Assembly: GCF_918698245.1 (NCBI RefSeq)
Contig: NZ_CAKKMS010000004.1
Coordinates: 434,001-498,000, forward strand
DNA length: 64,000 nt
Direction: 5' to 3'
Source of the DNA: Pedobacter sp. Bi126
GTDB lineage: Bacteria > Bacteroidota > Bacteroidia > Sphingobacteriales > Sphingobacteriaceae
The notes beneath the pieces are model-generated. The model was not told where the DNA came from. It made no database searches and was given only the letters and a program-made list of their open reading frames with translations. Shown here one piece after another: positions 29,074 to 38,300 of this stretch; position 1 is the stretch's first letter; each line of letters starts with the position of its first letter. The translations under genes and the position numbers were made by a program.

Positions 29074-29673
29074 ATGAAAAAAATAATTTTAATTCTTCTA
29101 TCGGTATTGGCCTTAAATCAGGCAAATGCACAAGGAAAAAAGACAGAGAAAGCCACATTCGGAATGGGCTGTTTTTGGTGTACTGAAGCCATTTTTCAAC
29201 GTTTAAAGGGTGTGGTATCGGTTAAATCTGGTTATGAAGGTGGTACTTTAACGAATCCAACTTACGAAGAAGTATGTACCGGTGCTACCGGGCATGCCGA
29301 AGTTTTAGAGATTACCTATAACCCGATGGTGATTTCTTACGATGATTTATTGGAAGTTTTTTGGAAAAGCCACGATCCTACAACATTAAACCGTCAGGGC
29401 GCCGATAGTGGTACGCAATATCGCTCCGTAGTTTTTTATCATTCAGCCGAACAAAAAGCTTTGGCAGAAAAATATAAGGCAGAGCTGAATAAAACAAATG
29501 CTTATGGCAAAAAAGTGGTAACGGCAATCGAAGCAGCCAAGCCATTTTATGTTGCAGAAAATTATCACCAGAATTATTTCAACAAAAATGGAAGTGAGCC
29601 CTATTGTAGATTAGTGATCCAGCCAAAAATAGATAAACTGGAGAAAATATTTAAAGCGAAGCTTAAAAATTAA
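29074..29673 (+). CDS. msrA: Exported peptide-methionine (S)-S-oxide reductase
   Basis: A 199-residue MsrA with signal peptide (cleavage after ANA, about residue 19), so it repairs oxidised methionine outside the cytoplasm. The active-site motif GCFWC has catalytic C33. The GYEGG (near 55) and GHAEV motifs are present, and a further Cys near 178 (EPYC) may be the resolving residue. It is followed by a strong terminator and has no MsrB partner nearby. Most bacterial MsrA are cytosolic, so the signal is notable. Confidence 0.96.
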   Translation: MKKIILILLSVLALNQANAQGKKTEKATFGMGCFWCTEAIFQRLKGVVSVKSGYEGGTLTNPTYEEVCTGATGHAEVLEITYNPMVISYDDLLEVFWKSHDPTTLNRQGADSGTQYRSVVFYHSAEQKALAEKYKAELNKTNAYGKKVVTAIEAAKPFYVAENYHQNYFNKNGSEPYCRLVIQPKIDKLEKIFKAKLKN

Positions 29674-29688
29674 TAAGCGCGCTTGACT

Positions 29689-29719
29689 AGCCCTGCAATA
29701 AAACATTGCAGGGCTTTTT
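29689..29719 (+). terminator. Terminator of msrA
   Basis: AGCCCTGCAAT (29689-29699) pairs perfectly with ATTGCAGGGCT (29705-29715) over 11 bp, followed by T5. Confidence 0.95.
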
Positions 29720-29747
29720 GTTATCTTAGAAATTTAAACTTCTGTTT

Positions 29748-30098
29748 ATGGTAAAAAGAATAGTGCTTAATATTGATACCCAAAAAATTGCTGATGCAGC
29801 CAGTTTTTATAAAGATATTTTGGGACTTGATCTACTAATGGATCATGGTTGGATTGCAACTTATGGTGCGGTAGGACAAAAAATGGATGTACAGATCAGT
29901 TTTGCCTCCGAAGGCGGATCAGGTACCCCAACACCAGATCTATCCATCGAAGTTGAAAATGTTGATGAAATATTGGAAAAGGTGAAAGCCGCCGGATTTC
30001 CGGTCGAATACGGCCCTGCTGATGAACCATGGGGCGTTAGGCGGTTTTACACCAGAGATCCTTTTGGTAAATTGGTTAATATTTTAAGCCATTATTGA
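29748..30098 (+). CDS. VOC family protein (glyoxalase/bleomycin-resistance fold)
   Basis: A 116-residue vicinal-oxygen-chelate protein. It has the paired beta-alpha-beta-beta-beta units: KIADAASFYKDILGL at 12-26 and VDEILEKVKAAGFPV at 70-84, ending in RRFYTRDPFGKLVNIL. Family members bind metal or act as drug-binding or lyase subunits. The ligand set here does not identify an activity. It is a small monocistronic gene 28 nt after the msrA terminator. Confidence 0.9.
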   Translation: MVKRIVLNIDTQKIADAASFYKDILGLDLLMDHGWIATYGAVGQKMDVQISFASEGGSGTPTPDLSIEVENVDEILEKVKAAGFPVEYGPADEPWGVRRFYTRDPFGKLVNILSHY

Positions 30099-30149
30099 GA
30101 GCTAATTTTTGACAAAACACTAGAGTTACGATGACAGGTTTAGGTGGGC

Positions 30150-30253
30150 GTCATTTCGAGCAGAGTGCAACGCAGTCGAGAACCCGAAGGCTCAGGGAAG
30201 CTAAATCTGTCGAGATAGATCTCTCCATTCCGCTACGCTTCAGTCGAGATGAC
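30150..30253. repeat. GTCAT...ATGAC intergenic hairpin element
   Basis: GTCATTTCGA (30150-30159) pairs with TCGAGATGAC (30244-30253) with one mismatch. Internal words TCGAG, GTCGAGA and CTCTCC match related elements in the window. It lies between two convergent genes. Confidence 0.75.
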
Positions 30254-30263
30254 GAATCGTCTT

Positions 30264-31565
30264 TTAGTTCAAAAAACCTTTAGCTTTTTCGAGTAGTTCG
30301 CTGCCTTTTTTGCCAATCTCTTTTTTTCCTTTTTCTATAGTTGAAGGCTGAGTATACTCACTCACCGAATTGGAAAGTGCTTTAAACTTACCTATGCCAG
30401 CAAATACTTCTTCGGTATAAGGAACACCCTGCTGTTTCATCAGTTTTTCCCAGTCTATTTTTGAGAGCACAGCAATCATGTATTTAGTGGCAATTTGACC
30501 GATAAATGCTTTGTCGTACACACCAGTTAGTGCCTTATCTGATTTACGGTCTTTTACATATATCATAGTTTGTAGTAGTGCTTCGTGTTCGTTCTTAGAA
30601 AATAATGGGCTTTTGCTCAGCTTTTCCAATGCTGGAAGTGACTGCTCTGGTTTTTCTTTTTTTAAATTCAGATAAACGGTTATTCCCCAAACCAGTTCGT
30701 TTTGGATGCCGAGTTTGTTCATGTCGTTTAAAAAAGCCTCAAAATCTTCAAGCGATCTTTCCTCATCAATTTTTCGCTCCATTCTCATTCGGTCAAAACC
30801 TCTAAAAAGATAGTTCATGCTATGGAAAGCCAAATGTGTCTGCTCATCGTTTAAACGGCTCCAGCCAAAAAATGATTTGGTATATGGCAGTGGGATTTTC
30901 TCGTTTTTATCCAGCCATTTAATATTTCTCGAAAGGCCATCTTCAGATAGATAAAATAGGTTGTTGCTAAAAAATAAGAAACCGCGCACAAATTCTAAAA
31001 GTGTTTTAATTTCGCAATCATCCAGCAGTTCAGGTTGAGTTTTAGCACATTCATATAACGCAAAAGGTTGTCCTAAATCTCTGGTGGCCAGTACAGCCAT
31101 GCTTAAAATGGCATGTTCTATATTTTGATAGTAAGCCTTGTTTGTATCTTTAAAAAATGGCTGTGGCGTTTTTACGCCCGTTTTCATCGCGATGAAGCCT
31201 GCAGTTAGCAATGGAAAAACATCTTCATCGGTTTCTTTTACAAATTGTTTAACCGATCGATATTCTTTATACACCCTTAAGGCATCTATTACAGAAATGT
31301 TTTCATTGTTGTGTGTATTTACTTTGTTCAGCGTCCTGACAACACTTTGTGCCTGTTTGCTGAATTTCTGATACTCGGGCTGGGTCGTATCTTGAACGGC
31401 AGTTGAACGGACCGCTATTTTAGCAAATTTATAAAATATGATTTTATCGTAATTAATGTTTTCAGCCAGTTTCTTTTTATCAAGTTCGAGTAAAAGCTGA
31501 TCGGTTTTTTCGCCAGAACAGGCAGCTAAAAATAGGATAACGCAAAATAAAATTAAATTCTTCAT
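30264..31565 (-). CDS. Lipoprotein of unknown function
   Basis: A 433-residue lipoprotein. I choose the ATG at 31565, because its signal peptide has an LAAC lipobox (Cys16). A longer reading adds 13 residues before the signal and is rejected. The mature protein is mostly alpha-helical with no motif I recognise. There are two Cys near residue 190 to 200, and an amphipathic Lys/Glu-rich tail. It sits convergently to the VOC gene and divergently to mqo, so context gives no clue to the job. Confidence 0.78.
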   Translation of the reverse strand: MKNLILFCVILFLAACSGEKTDQLLLELDKKKLAENINYDKIIFYKFAKIAVRSTAVQDTTQPEYQKFSKQAQSVVRTLNKVNTHNNENISVIDALRVYKEYRSVKQFVKETDEDVFPLLTAGFIAMKTGVKTPQPFFKDTNKAYYQNIEHAILSMAVLATRDLGQPFALYECAKTQPELLDDCEIKTLLEFVRGFLFFSNNLFYLSEDGLSRNIKWLDKNEKIPLPYTKSFFGWSRLNDEQTHLAFHSMNYLFRGFDRMRMERKIDEERSLEDFEAFLNDMNKLGIQNELVWGITVYLNLKKEKPEQSLPALEKLSKSPLFSKNEHEALLQTMIYVKDRKSDKALTGVYDKAFIGQIATKYMIAVLSKIDWEKLMKQQGVPYTEEVFAGIGKFKALSNSVSEYTQPSTIEKGKKEIGKKGSELLEKAKGFLN

Positions 31566-31924
31566 GAGGGCAGGTTTAAACAAATAGATGTGTAAAACTA
31601 ACACTTTAGGAAGGAATAAAAATGAAAAACACAGATTCTTATAAAATTAGCGTTTAAGGATATTTCTTAATTATTGAAATTTAAATTTTTTAGCGCGTTT
31701 AAAGGTAAAATGATAAATTTTTAAAAGAAACAGATAGCATGTTTAGCAAATTAATAATAGGTTCCTGCTGTAAGTTTAATGTTCCGTTTGCTTTGTTATT
31801 GACCAAACTATTTTTTGGATTAAAATTTGATTAGAACTTGTCAAAAACAGAAGGGTATTTCTAATTTTTTAGCAATTTTTTAAGATTTAATGCCCTAAAA
31901 TTCGTGGGATGTTTAAAATCATTC
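31566..31924. other. AT-rich spacer upstream of mqo
   Basis: No gene or strong hairpin. It is very AT-rich and holds the mqo promoter region; words such as TTTGCTTTG appear near 31790, but I could not fix a second promoter. Confidence 0.5.
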
Positions 31925-31932
31925 TAAATTTG
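31925..31932 (+). promoter_or_regulatory. mqo promoter -7 box TAAATTTG
   Basis: Perfect TAnnTTTG, 18 nt before the start codon. The predicted -33 region reads TTCG 20 nt upstream, a partial match to TTTG. Confidence 0.55.
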
Positions 31933-31950
31933 TAACTCCTTTAAGCTAAG

Positions 31951-33468
31951 ATGACAAAAAAGAAAAAGACAGTTGGTAAAACTGACGCTGATGTAATTTT
32001 AATAGGGGCTGGCATCATGAGTGCAACCCTGGGTGTTTTGTTAAAACAATTAGAACCCAATTTAAGCATAGAAATTTACGAACGTTTAGATATTGCGGCG
32101 GCAGAAAGCTCTGATGCCTGGAATAATGCTGGAACGGGACACTCTGCTTTTTGCGAACTAAACTATACACCCGAAAAGAAGGATGGTACGGTTGAAATAA
32201 AAAAGGCTGTTCAGATTGCTGAGCATTTTGAAGTTTCCAAGCAATTTTGGTCATATTTAGTGAACAAGGGATTGGTTTCTGACCCTTGTAATTTTATCCG
32301 CAATATTCCTCACATGAGTTTTGTTTGGGGGAAAAAGAATGTAGAATATCTTAAAAAACGCTACGACGCATTAACCCAATGTGATCTGTTTAGCGATATG
32401 CAATATACCGAGGATACTGAGCTTGTAAGAAACTGGGCACCCTTAATTATGGATGGCCGTAAAAAGAGCGAAAAAGTTGCAGCAACAAAAATGGATCTGG
32501 GAACCGACGTTAATTTTGGAACCTTAACCCGTGATATGTTTAACAACTTAAAGGAACAAAGTAATGTTAATCTGCATTTCAATCACGAAATCCGTGACTT
32601 GAAAAAGAATAAAGACGGCAATTGGATTGTAAAAGTTAAAGATTTAGAAACCGGTGATAAACGTAAACGAGTAGCTAAATTTGTATTTATCGGTGCCGGT
32701 GGTGGTTCTTTACCATTATTGGAAAAATCAGATATTCCTGAAGGAAAAGGTTTTGGCGGTTTCCCTGTAAGTGGGCAATGGCTAAAATGTACCAATGAAG
32801 AAATTATTAAAAAACACCATGCAAAGGTATATGGTAAGGCTGCGGTTGGTGCACCACCAATGTCGGTTCCACATTTAGATACCAGAATGATTAATGGCAA
32901 ACAAGCATTGTTATTTGGTCCTTATGCTGGTTTTTCGACCAAATTTCTTAAAAATGGTTCGTTCCTGGATTTACCAAAATCAATTAAATTTAATAACATC
33001 CGCCCAATGCTTTCTGCCGGATTGCACAACCTCGATTTAACAAAATATTTAATTGAGCAGGTTAGGCAGTCGCCAGAAGACAGACTGGAAGCGTTGAAAG
33101 AATATTTGCCAACTGCCGAACTTAAAGATTGGGAACTGGAATATGCTGGACAGCGTGTTCAGGTGATTAAAAAAGACGAAAAACAAGGCGGTATTTTAGA
33201 GTTTGGTACCGAGGTGGTAAGTGCTGCTGATGGTTCTATTGCGGCTTTGTTGGGCGCTTCTCCTGGTGCATCAACAGCTGTTTCTATCATGCTCGATCTA
33301 TTAAACCGTTGCTTTGCAGAAGATTTAGCTACCGACGAATGGCAGGCGAAAATCAGAGAAATGATCCCAACCTATGGAAAAGCCTTAGCTCAGGACCCAG
33401 AACTTTGCAAAGAAACCAGAATAAGAACATCGAAAGTATTGAAAATAGAAAATACTGTAGTTGCTTAG
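31951..33468 (+). CDS. mqo: Malate:quinone oxidoreductase
   Basis: A 505-residue FAD enzyme that oxidises malate to oxaloacetate and passes electrons to the quinone pool at the membrane. The N-terminal dinucleotide-binding motif reads VILIGAGIMSATLGVLL (about 15-31), and NAGTGHSAFCELNYTP near 58-73 is an Mqo signature. GAGGGSLPLLEKS near 250-262 and the GGFPVSGQWL segment near 267-277 are also family-typical. Length is normal. It provides a route into the respiratory chain for a TCA cycle. It is monocistronic with its own promoter and terminator. Confidence 0.97.
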   Translation: MTKKKKTVGKTDADVILIGAGIMSATLGVLLKQLEPNLSIEIYERLDIAAAESSDAWNNAGTGHSAFCELNYTPEKKDGTVEIKKAVQIAEHFEVSKQFWSYLVNKGLVSDPCNFIRNIPHMSFVWGKKNVEYLKKRYDALTQCDLFSDMQYTEDTELVRNWAPLIMDGRKKSEKVAATKMDLGTDVNFGTLTRDMFNNLKEQSNVNLHFNHEIRDLKKNKDGNWIVKVKDLETGDKRKRVAKFVFIGAGGGSLPLLEKSDIPEGKGFGGFPVSGQWLKCTNEEIIKKHHAKVYGKAAVGAPPMSVPHLDTRMINGKQALLFGPYAGFSTKFLKNGSFLDLPKSIKFNNIRPMLSAGLHNLDLTKYLIEQVRQSPEDRLEALKEYLPTAELKDWELEYAGQRVQVIKKDEKQGGILEFGTEVVSAADGSIAALLGASPGASTAVSIMLDLLNRCFAEDLATDEWQAKIREMIPTYGKALAQDPELCKETRIRTSKVLKIENTVVA

Positions 33469-33493
33469 TTAAACAGCGATATAATTTTATACA

Positions 33494-33522
33494 AGGTCCC
33501 GATGTAAATCGGGACTTTTTTT
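33494..33522 (+). terminator. Terminator of mqo
   Basis: GTCCCGAT (33496-33503) and ATCGGGAC (33508-33515) pair perfectly around a GTAA tetraloop (GNRA type), and T-run follows. Confidence 0.94.
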
Positions 33523-33589
33523 GTTTGAGGTATTTCCATGGTCTGTGTCCGCACAGAATATAATGGGGTAGGTAATTGATCATTTGTAT

Positions 33590-33822
33590 CACCAAACGTT
33601 CCTACGGAACGAACACAAATAACAAAATGTTATTTGCTACCCACGATGCGTCCCGCTGGGACGCCTAATACGTTATATTAGCTATCGATATCATCCATAT
33701 TTACCAGAGGGATGGGGTTCATGAATAACATTGAGTAACAGTTTTCTTTCGTTCCGTTAGGAACGTTTAATAGGTAACATATAGGGAAGAGGATTTTTTT
33801 CGTTCCATAGGAACGTTTGGTG
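33590..33822. mobile_element. MITE-like element with inverted CGTTCC/GGAACG ends
   Basis: A 24-nt block at 33590-33613 (CGTTCCTACGGAACG core) recurs inverted at 33799-33822 with one mismatch. A third palindrome of the same type (CGTTCC 33750-33755, GGAACG 33760-33765) and GCGTCCCGCTGGGACGC near 33648 lie inside. No gene is contained. Such palindromic elements in Bacteroidota may be mobilised in trans by REP-associated transposases, which is inference. Confidence 0.62.
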
Positions 33823-33849
33823 TGTTTTGCACTGCTCCTTAATTATAAA

Positions 33850-33975
33850 CCTGATGGGAACGGCAGCTCCCGATTTGGGCACTATTCTTTTGTTTTTTAC
33901 GGTGTGCTTGCTTGTTCGCAGGTTTCATCGGGACTACAGTGTACAGCAGGACTACAATAACCGATAGCAAACCGG
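33850..33975. repeat. Diverged CCTAAACCTGA-family element
   Basis: It shares AAACCTGAT, the CGG...TCCCGAT block, CATCGGGA and AGCAGGACTAC words with the element at 48537 and the rearranged fragment near 21300, but conservation is limited. Confidence 0.45.
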
Positions 33976-34017
33976 ACCTTGCTTTTCAAAAAATTATGAC
34001 ATATATTCTTACCACGC

Positions 34018-34053
34018 AAAAGAGGGTATCCAATTGCTTGAATACCCTCTTTT
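34018..34053 (-). terminator. Terminator of ytxJ
   Basis: AAAAGAGGGTAT (34018-34029) pairs perfectly with ATACCCTCTTTT (34042-34053) over 12 bp, 12-nt loop. It lies 19 nt after the ytxJ stop. Symmetric A/T ends could allow function on both strands. Confidence 0.92.
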
Positions 34054-34071
34054 GTGAAAAATACTTTATGG

Positions 34072-34404
34072 TTAAGCCGCAATTACTTCTGCAACTTCAT
34101 CTGCAGAAATATCGCTATGCGACGCTTCCAATACACAATCGCCATCTTTAATCAATAAAATCTGTGGTGATTGGTGCGCTACCTGAAAGATTTCTGCAAT
34201 CTGGTTGGAAATATCGCGGTAGCTAATTAAATCTAAAAAGTAAAGTTTTGTATCTGCAGGAATGATGTCCCAATCAAATTCGAAGTTTTTTTTAGCCATT
34301 AAACTGATCGAGCAACGCGTGCTGTGTTTAAAAATAAGGCTAAAGCCGCTTGCATTCTTGATCTCGTCAAGCTGTCCTATTGAAGTTAAGTTAACCCAAG
34401 TCAT
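34072..34404 (-). CDS. ytxJ: Bacillithiol-system redox protein YtxJ
   Basis: A 110-residue monothiol thioredoxin-fold protein, thought to remove bacillithiol from protein thiols. The LIFKHSTRCSIS motif (23-34) has the single catalytic Cys31. PQILLIKDGDCVLEASHSDI near 82-100 is also typical of YtxJ. The presence of this gene suggests the organism makes bacillithiol, although no biosynthetic gene is in the window. It sits upstream of an efficient terminator; a tiny lipoprotein gene and ribH lie further upstream. Confidence 0.9.
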   Translation of the reverse strand: MTWVNLTSIGQLDEIKNASGFSLIFKHSTRCSISLMAKKNFEFDWDIIPADTKLYFLDLISYRDISNQIAEIFQVAHQSPQILLIKDGDCVLEASHSDISADEVAEVIAA

Positions 34405-34493
34405 GATATTATACGTATTGTTTTACAGGACAACAATTACAGTTAAATAAAGTTCTGTAAATGACCTGAATATGAGATTACAAATGATGTGGA

Positions 34494-34616
34494 TTAATTC
34501 CTTCTGCGTTTTCCTTCAGGATAAGATCCATAAGCAGGACAAAGCTTAGAAGAACAAGATTCTAAAATGGTAATGGTGCAAAACACCGCCAATAATAAAA
34601 TGGCTACTTTTTTCAT
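34494..34616 (-). CDS. 40-residue lipoprotein
   Basis: An ATG at 34616 opens a signal peptide (MKKVAILLLAVF...), an ESCSS lipobox with Cys at residue 21, then a 19-residue mature peptide with KLCPAYGSYPEGKRRRN. The stop TAA is at 34494-34496. The frame reads cleanly for 40 codons and shows the full signal, lipobox and charged tail, which is unlikely by chance. Function is unknown. The mature part carries one additional Cys in a LCPAYG motif, which could bind metal. Similar small CPAY lipoproteins are, to my recollection, present in other Bacteroidota. Confidence 0.68.
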   Translation of the reverse strand: MKKVAILLLAVFCTITILESCSSKLCPAYGSYPEGKRRRN

Positions 34617-34730
34617 CTGCATAAGTTTGTTTCAATGGTAATGAAGCGATCATGAACCAGTCATGATGGTTTCATCGGGATCTGTTAATTTTTAAACTTC
34701 TAAGTTACAAATAATTATTAAAACGCAAGT

Positions 34731-35222
34731 CTAAATTTGAGCCGAAAAATCAGCCATTTTAATCGCTGTAATTGCAGCCTCATCTCCTTTGTTGCCATGT
34801 TTGCCACCAGCACGATCTTGTGCCTGCTCTAAGTTATTGGTCGTTAAAACACCAAAAATAACTGGTTTACTGTATTTAATGCCAACATTGGTTACACCTT
34901 GTGCTACTGCATCGCAAATAAAATCGAAATGTTTGGTATCCCCCTGAATCACGCACCCTAAACAGATTACAGCATCTATATCGCTTCTTTTGCTCAATAG
35001 AATTTCTGCGCCACCTGTTAATTCGAAACTTCCCGGTACCGGTAAAGAAATTATATTTTCTTCGGCAACACCATTGGCTAATAACGTTTTTAAAGCACCA
35101 TTGTACAAAGCACCGGTAATTTCGGCATTCCATTCGGCTACAATAATTCCGAATTTATAGTTTGCTCCACTGGGAACGGTGGTGTGAGAGAAATCAGATA
35201 GATTTTTTAATTGTGTTGACAT
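34731..35222 (-). CDS. ribH: 6,7-dimethyl-8-ribityllumazine synthase
   Basis: A 163-residue cytosolic enzyme that condenses 5-amino-6-ribitylamino-uracil with dihydroxybutanone phosphate, the penultimate riboflavin step. Diagnostic motifs are IVAEWNAEIT (near 27-36), LPVPGSFELTGGAEILL (near 59-75), CLGCVIQGDTKHFDFI (near 86-101, catalytic His), and a C-terminal KHGNKGDEAAITAIKM. No other riboflavin genes are adjacent. The gene is divergent from the macroglobulin gene at 35387. Confidence 0.97.
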   Translation of the reverse strand: MSTQLKNLSDFSHTTVPSGANYKFGIIVAEWNAEITGALYNGALKTLLANGVAEENIISLPVPGSFELTGGAEILLSKRSDIDAVICLGCVIQGDTKHFDFICDAVAQGVTNVGIKYSKPVIFGVLTTNNLEQAQDRAGGKHGNKGDEAAITAIKMADFSAQI

Positions 35223-35226
35223 GGGG

Positions 35227-35234
35227 CAAAGATA
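35227..35234 (-). promoter_or_regulatory. -7 box TATCTTTG just before the ribH start
   Basis: Perfect TAnnTTTG on the minus strand, separated from the ATG by only 4 nt (CCCC). Transcription would begin at about the start codon. No convincing -33 box is visible. Confidence 0.45.
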
Positions 35235-35386
35235 ATGTTATGCTGCGAATGTTAAAAACCTTAATGTTTGTTACTTGTAACATTTAGTTCAGTTATGGTT
35301 AGATTAGTATAATAATCACATAAAATTTTAACCGCTTATGGAATTTTTACGTTCTGCCCATCTATATTAAAACGCAAAGCCATCTT

Positions 35387-38300
35387 ATGAACATATCATT
35401 ACGTATCTCCGCTTTATTTCTTTTTACCTTTTTGTTTTCTTTCGATGTTTCTGCTCAGCATAAATATACGCTGGCCGATTTTTATCGGGTAGATTCTCTT
35501 GCTAACCAGGCCAAACCCAAAGATGCCCTGGCTTTGATTGAAAAAATATATCAAGCGGCAAAGAAAGAGAACAATGCACCATTGCTGATCAAATCAGTTA
35601 TCTACCGGATGATGTTTCAAAGCTATTTGGAAGAGAATGCCTTTGATAAAATTTTGGTTAGCCTGCGCACAGACATCAGCAATGCCAAACAACCCGAAAA
35701 AAGCATTTTACAGTCGCTTTTAGCCGAAACGTATTGGAATTATTTGCAACAAAACAGGTGGCAAATTGAATTGCGTACACAAGTACAGGGCGATATTGGC
35801 AATGACATTAAAACCTGGAGCATTAAAAAACTAAACGAAGAAACGATAAAGTATTACCTGTTATCGTTAAAAGAAGCCCAGATTTTGCAACAAACTAAAG
35901 TTGATGTTTTGGATGCAGTTTTGGCGGGTGATAAAAATAACCGGAATTACAGGCCAACACTGTATGACCTGCTTGCGCACCGGGCCATCGATATTTTTAG
36001 CAACACACAGATAAGCCTTACACAATATGATGATGACTCAATTGATATGAGTAATGCTGCCTGGTTTGGCAACAGACAGGATTTTTTAGCGATGGAACTC
36101 ACAAATGATAGTACATTGTTTAAGCCGCAAGCTTTGCAGTTGTTTAAAAACCTGATCAGATTTCATCAAAACAGCAATAACTTTTCGGCATTGGCCGATG
36201 TTGATTTAAAGCGCTTAAAATTTATACAACGAAATTTTAGTGGCGATAATCAGGAATTGTACAATAACGCTTTGAGTAATTTAGCTGAACAAAGCACCGA
36301 AACCGAAGTTTATGCCGATATTTTATATGAACAGGCCCTTATGCATAAAAATGCGCAATTGCCTGTTGATACCAACAAACAAAACCTTTTAACAGCCGTT
36401 GCCTTGGCCAAAAAAGCTGTTGAGGCCTATCCTAAAAGTATCGGTGCGCAAAATGCAGAGAATTTAATCAAGCAGATTAAAAGCAGCGAATTATCAACTA
36501 AAATAAAAGGATATATCCAGCCGGATAAACCTGCACAGTTATATTTATCATATAAAAATACAGATACAGTACATGTCAGGCTGTTTAAAGCACCCGAACC
36601 TCAAAATGATTACGAACAGTTTAAAAACAAAGATGGCTTTTTAACTTTTTTTAATCAGAATAAAGTAATCAAAAAATGGTTTGTCATAGTACCAAAAACC
36701 ACTGATTATCAAAGCCATACCTTAATTGATAAAATAGATGGTTTACCCTTTGGTAATTATACTTTGATTGCCCAAACCATTAACCGTGAACAAAAAGATA
36801 CTGTTTATAGCAATATTAATTTTAAGGTTACTGCAATGGCTGTAATCAACAGGCGCAATATTGAAAAACATGAATATTTTGTTAGCCAGCTTAGCAACGG
36901 TGCACCATTGAAGAATGTTAAGATCCAGCAACAGCGATATGATTACAACAAGCGGAAATATATTAATGGCGATTTAATTACCACTAATGAAAATGGTTAT
37001 GCAACTACAAATGAAACCGATGCGAATATGTCTTTTGCCGTGGCTACTTTTGGGAAAGACGAATTGAAAGTAAACATCAATAATTATAACACCTATCGGG
37101 ATGAGGATGATAAAGAACGTGTAATTCTTTTTACTGACAGACCTATTTATCGGCCAGGGCAAACCATTTACTATAAGGGTATATGCTTGCAATCGAAAGA
37201 TGGTAAAAATAAAATAGAAGTAAATAAAACACTTGAGGTTTTTTTTAATGATGCTAACGGAAAGGAAATAACTTCGACCAATGTAACGAGCAATGATTTT
37301 GGCACTTTTCAAGGTTCGTTTAGTATCCCGATGGGGAAATTAAATGGCCAGATGGAAATTGAAACCGATTATGGCCGCATTAATATACAGGTAGAAGAAT
37401 ATAAACGCCCAACTTTTGAAGTGCTTTTTGATAAACCTAATCAGCACTACAAACTGAACGACAGCATTAAGGTACAAGGTAAAGCCAGTTCATTTTCAGG
37501 ATATTTCGTAAATAATGCAAAGGTAAATTATAAGATTTTCCGCAGGGCGATGTACGATTATCGCCTAACTTACGCACAGCATAGTGCTATTTATGGTTCA
37601 AATATATATATCGAAAGAAAACAGATTGCCATTGGCAAAACAAATACCAAACCAGGTGGCAAATTCGATATTATCTTTTTTGCAAAGGCCGCCAATACCA
37701 AACAGAATTATAGCTACGAAATTGAAACTGAGGTAACGGATTTAAACGGCGAAACCCGAACGAAAACCACAGTTATAAATGTGGGGCAAAAAGATATTAA
37801 CCTTAACGTCAGTGCCGAACAGGTTATTTATATAAGCAACAAAACCGATAGTATCCCATTCTGGGTAACCAATTTAAACAACGAACCCATTAAAGCGAAT
37901 ATTAAGGCAGAATGGAGTTTGTTGCAGGCGCCATCCAGGTTAATGAACAAGAGTCCGTTTTATGCCGAAAACTATGCATTAAGTAAAGAGGAGTTTATTA
38001 AAAATTTTCCGGATGAGGATTATAACAACGAGCTCGAAGTAGCCAAATGGCCAATAAAATCGGTAGAATTAAAACAAAGCGCGATTGCTGAAAATGGTCG
38101 GGGGAGTTTAATCTTCAATCAAAAAAATCTAAAACCAGGTTATTATAAAATCAATTTAATGGCCATAAACGAGCAGGACGATACCATTAAAGTAGATAAG
38201 TATTTAATTATCTATAATGAAGCGCCTGCAACGATACAATCTAATATCGAATGGATTGCTCCTGAAGTAAGCATAATTAAACCGACTGAAAGTGCTGTTT

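Noticed and set aside
33309..33595. Overlapping frames at the end of mqo on both strands
   Set aside because: They are in other frames of mqo and its terminator, with no signal or motif.
33590..33822. CRISPR-like repeat cluster
   Set aside because: The units are inverted palindromes of unequal spacing, with no equal direct repeats or cas genes.
33912..34151. 79-codon plus-strand frame
   Set aside because: It reads through the ytxJ terminator and antisense ytxJ and has no structural motif.
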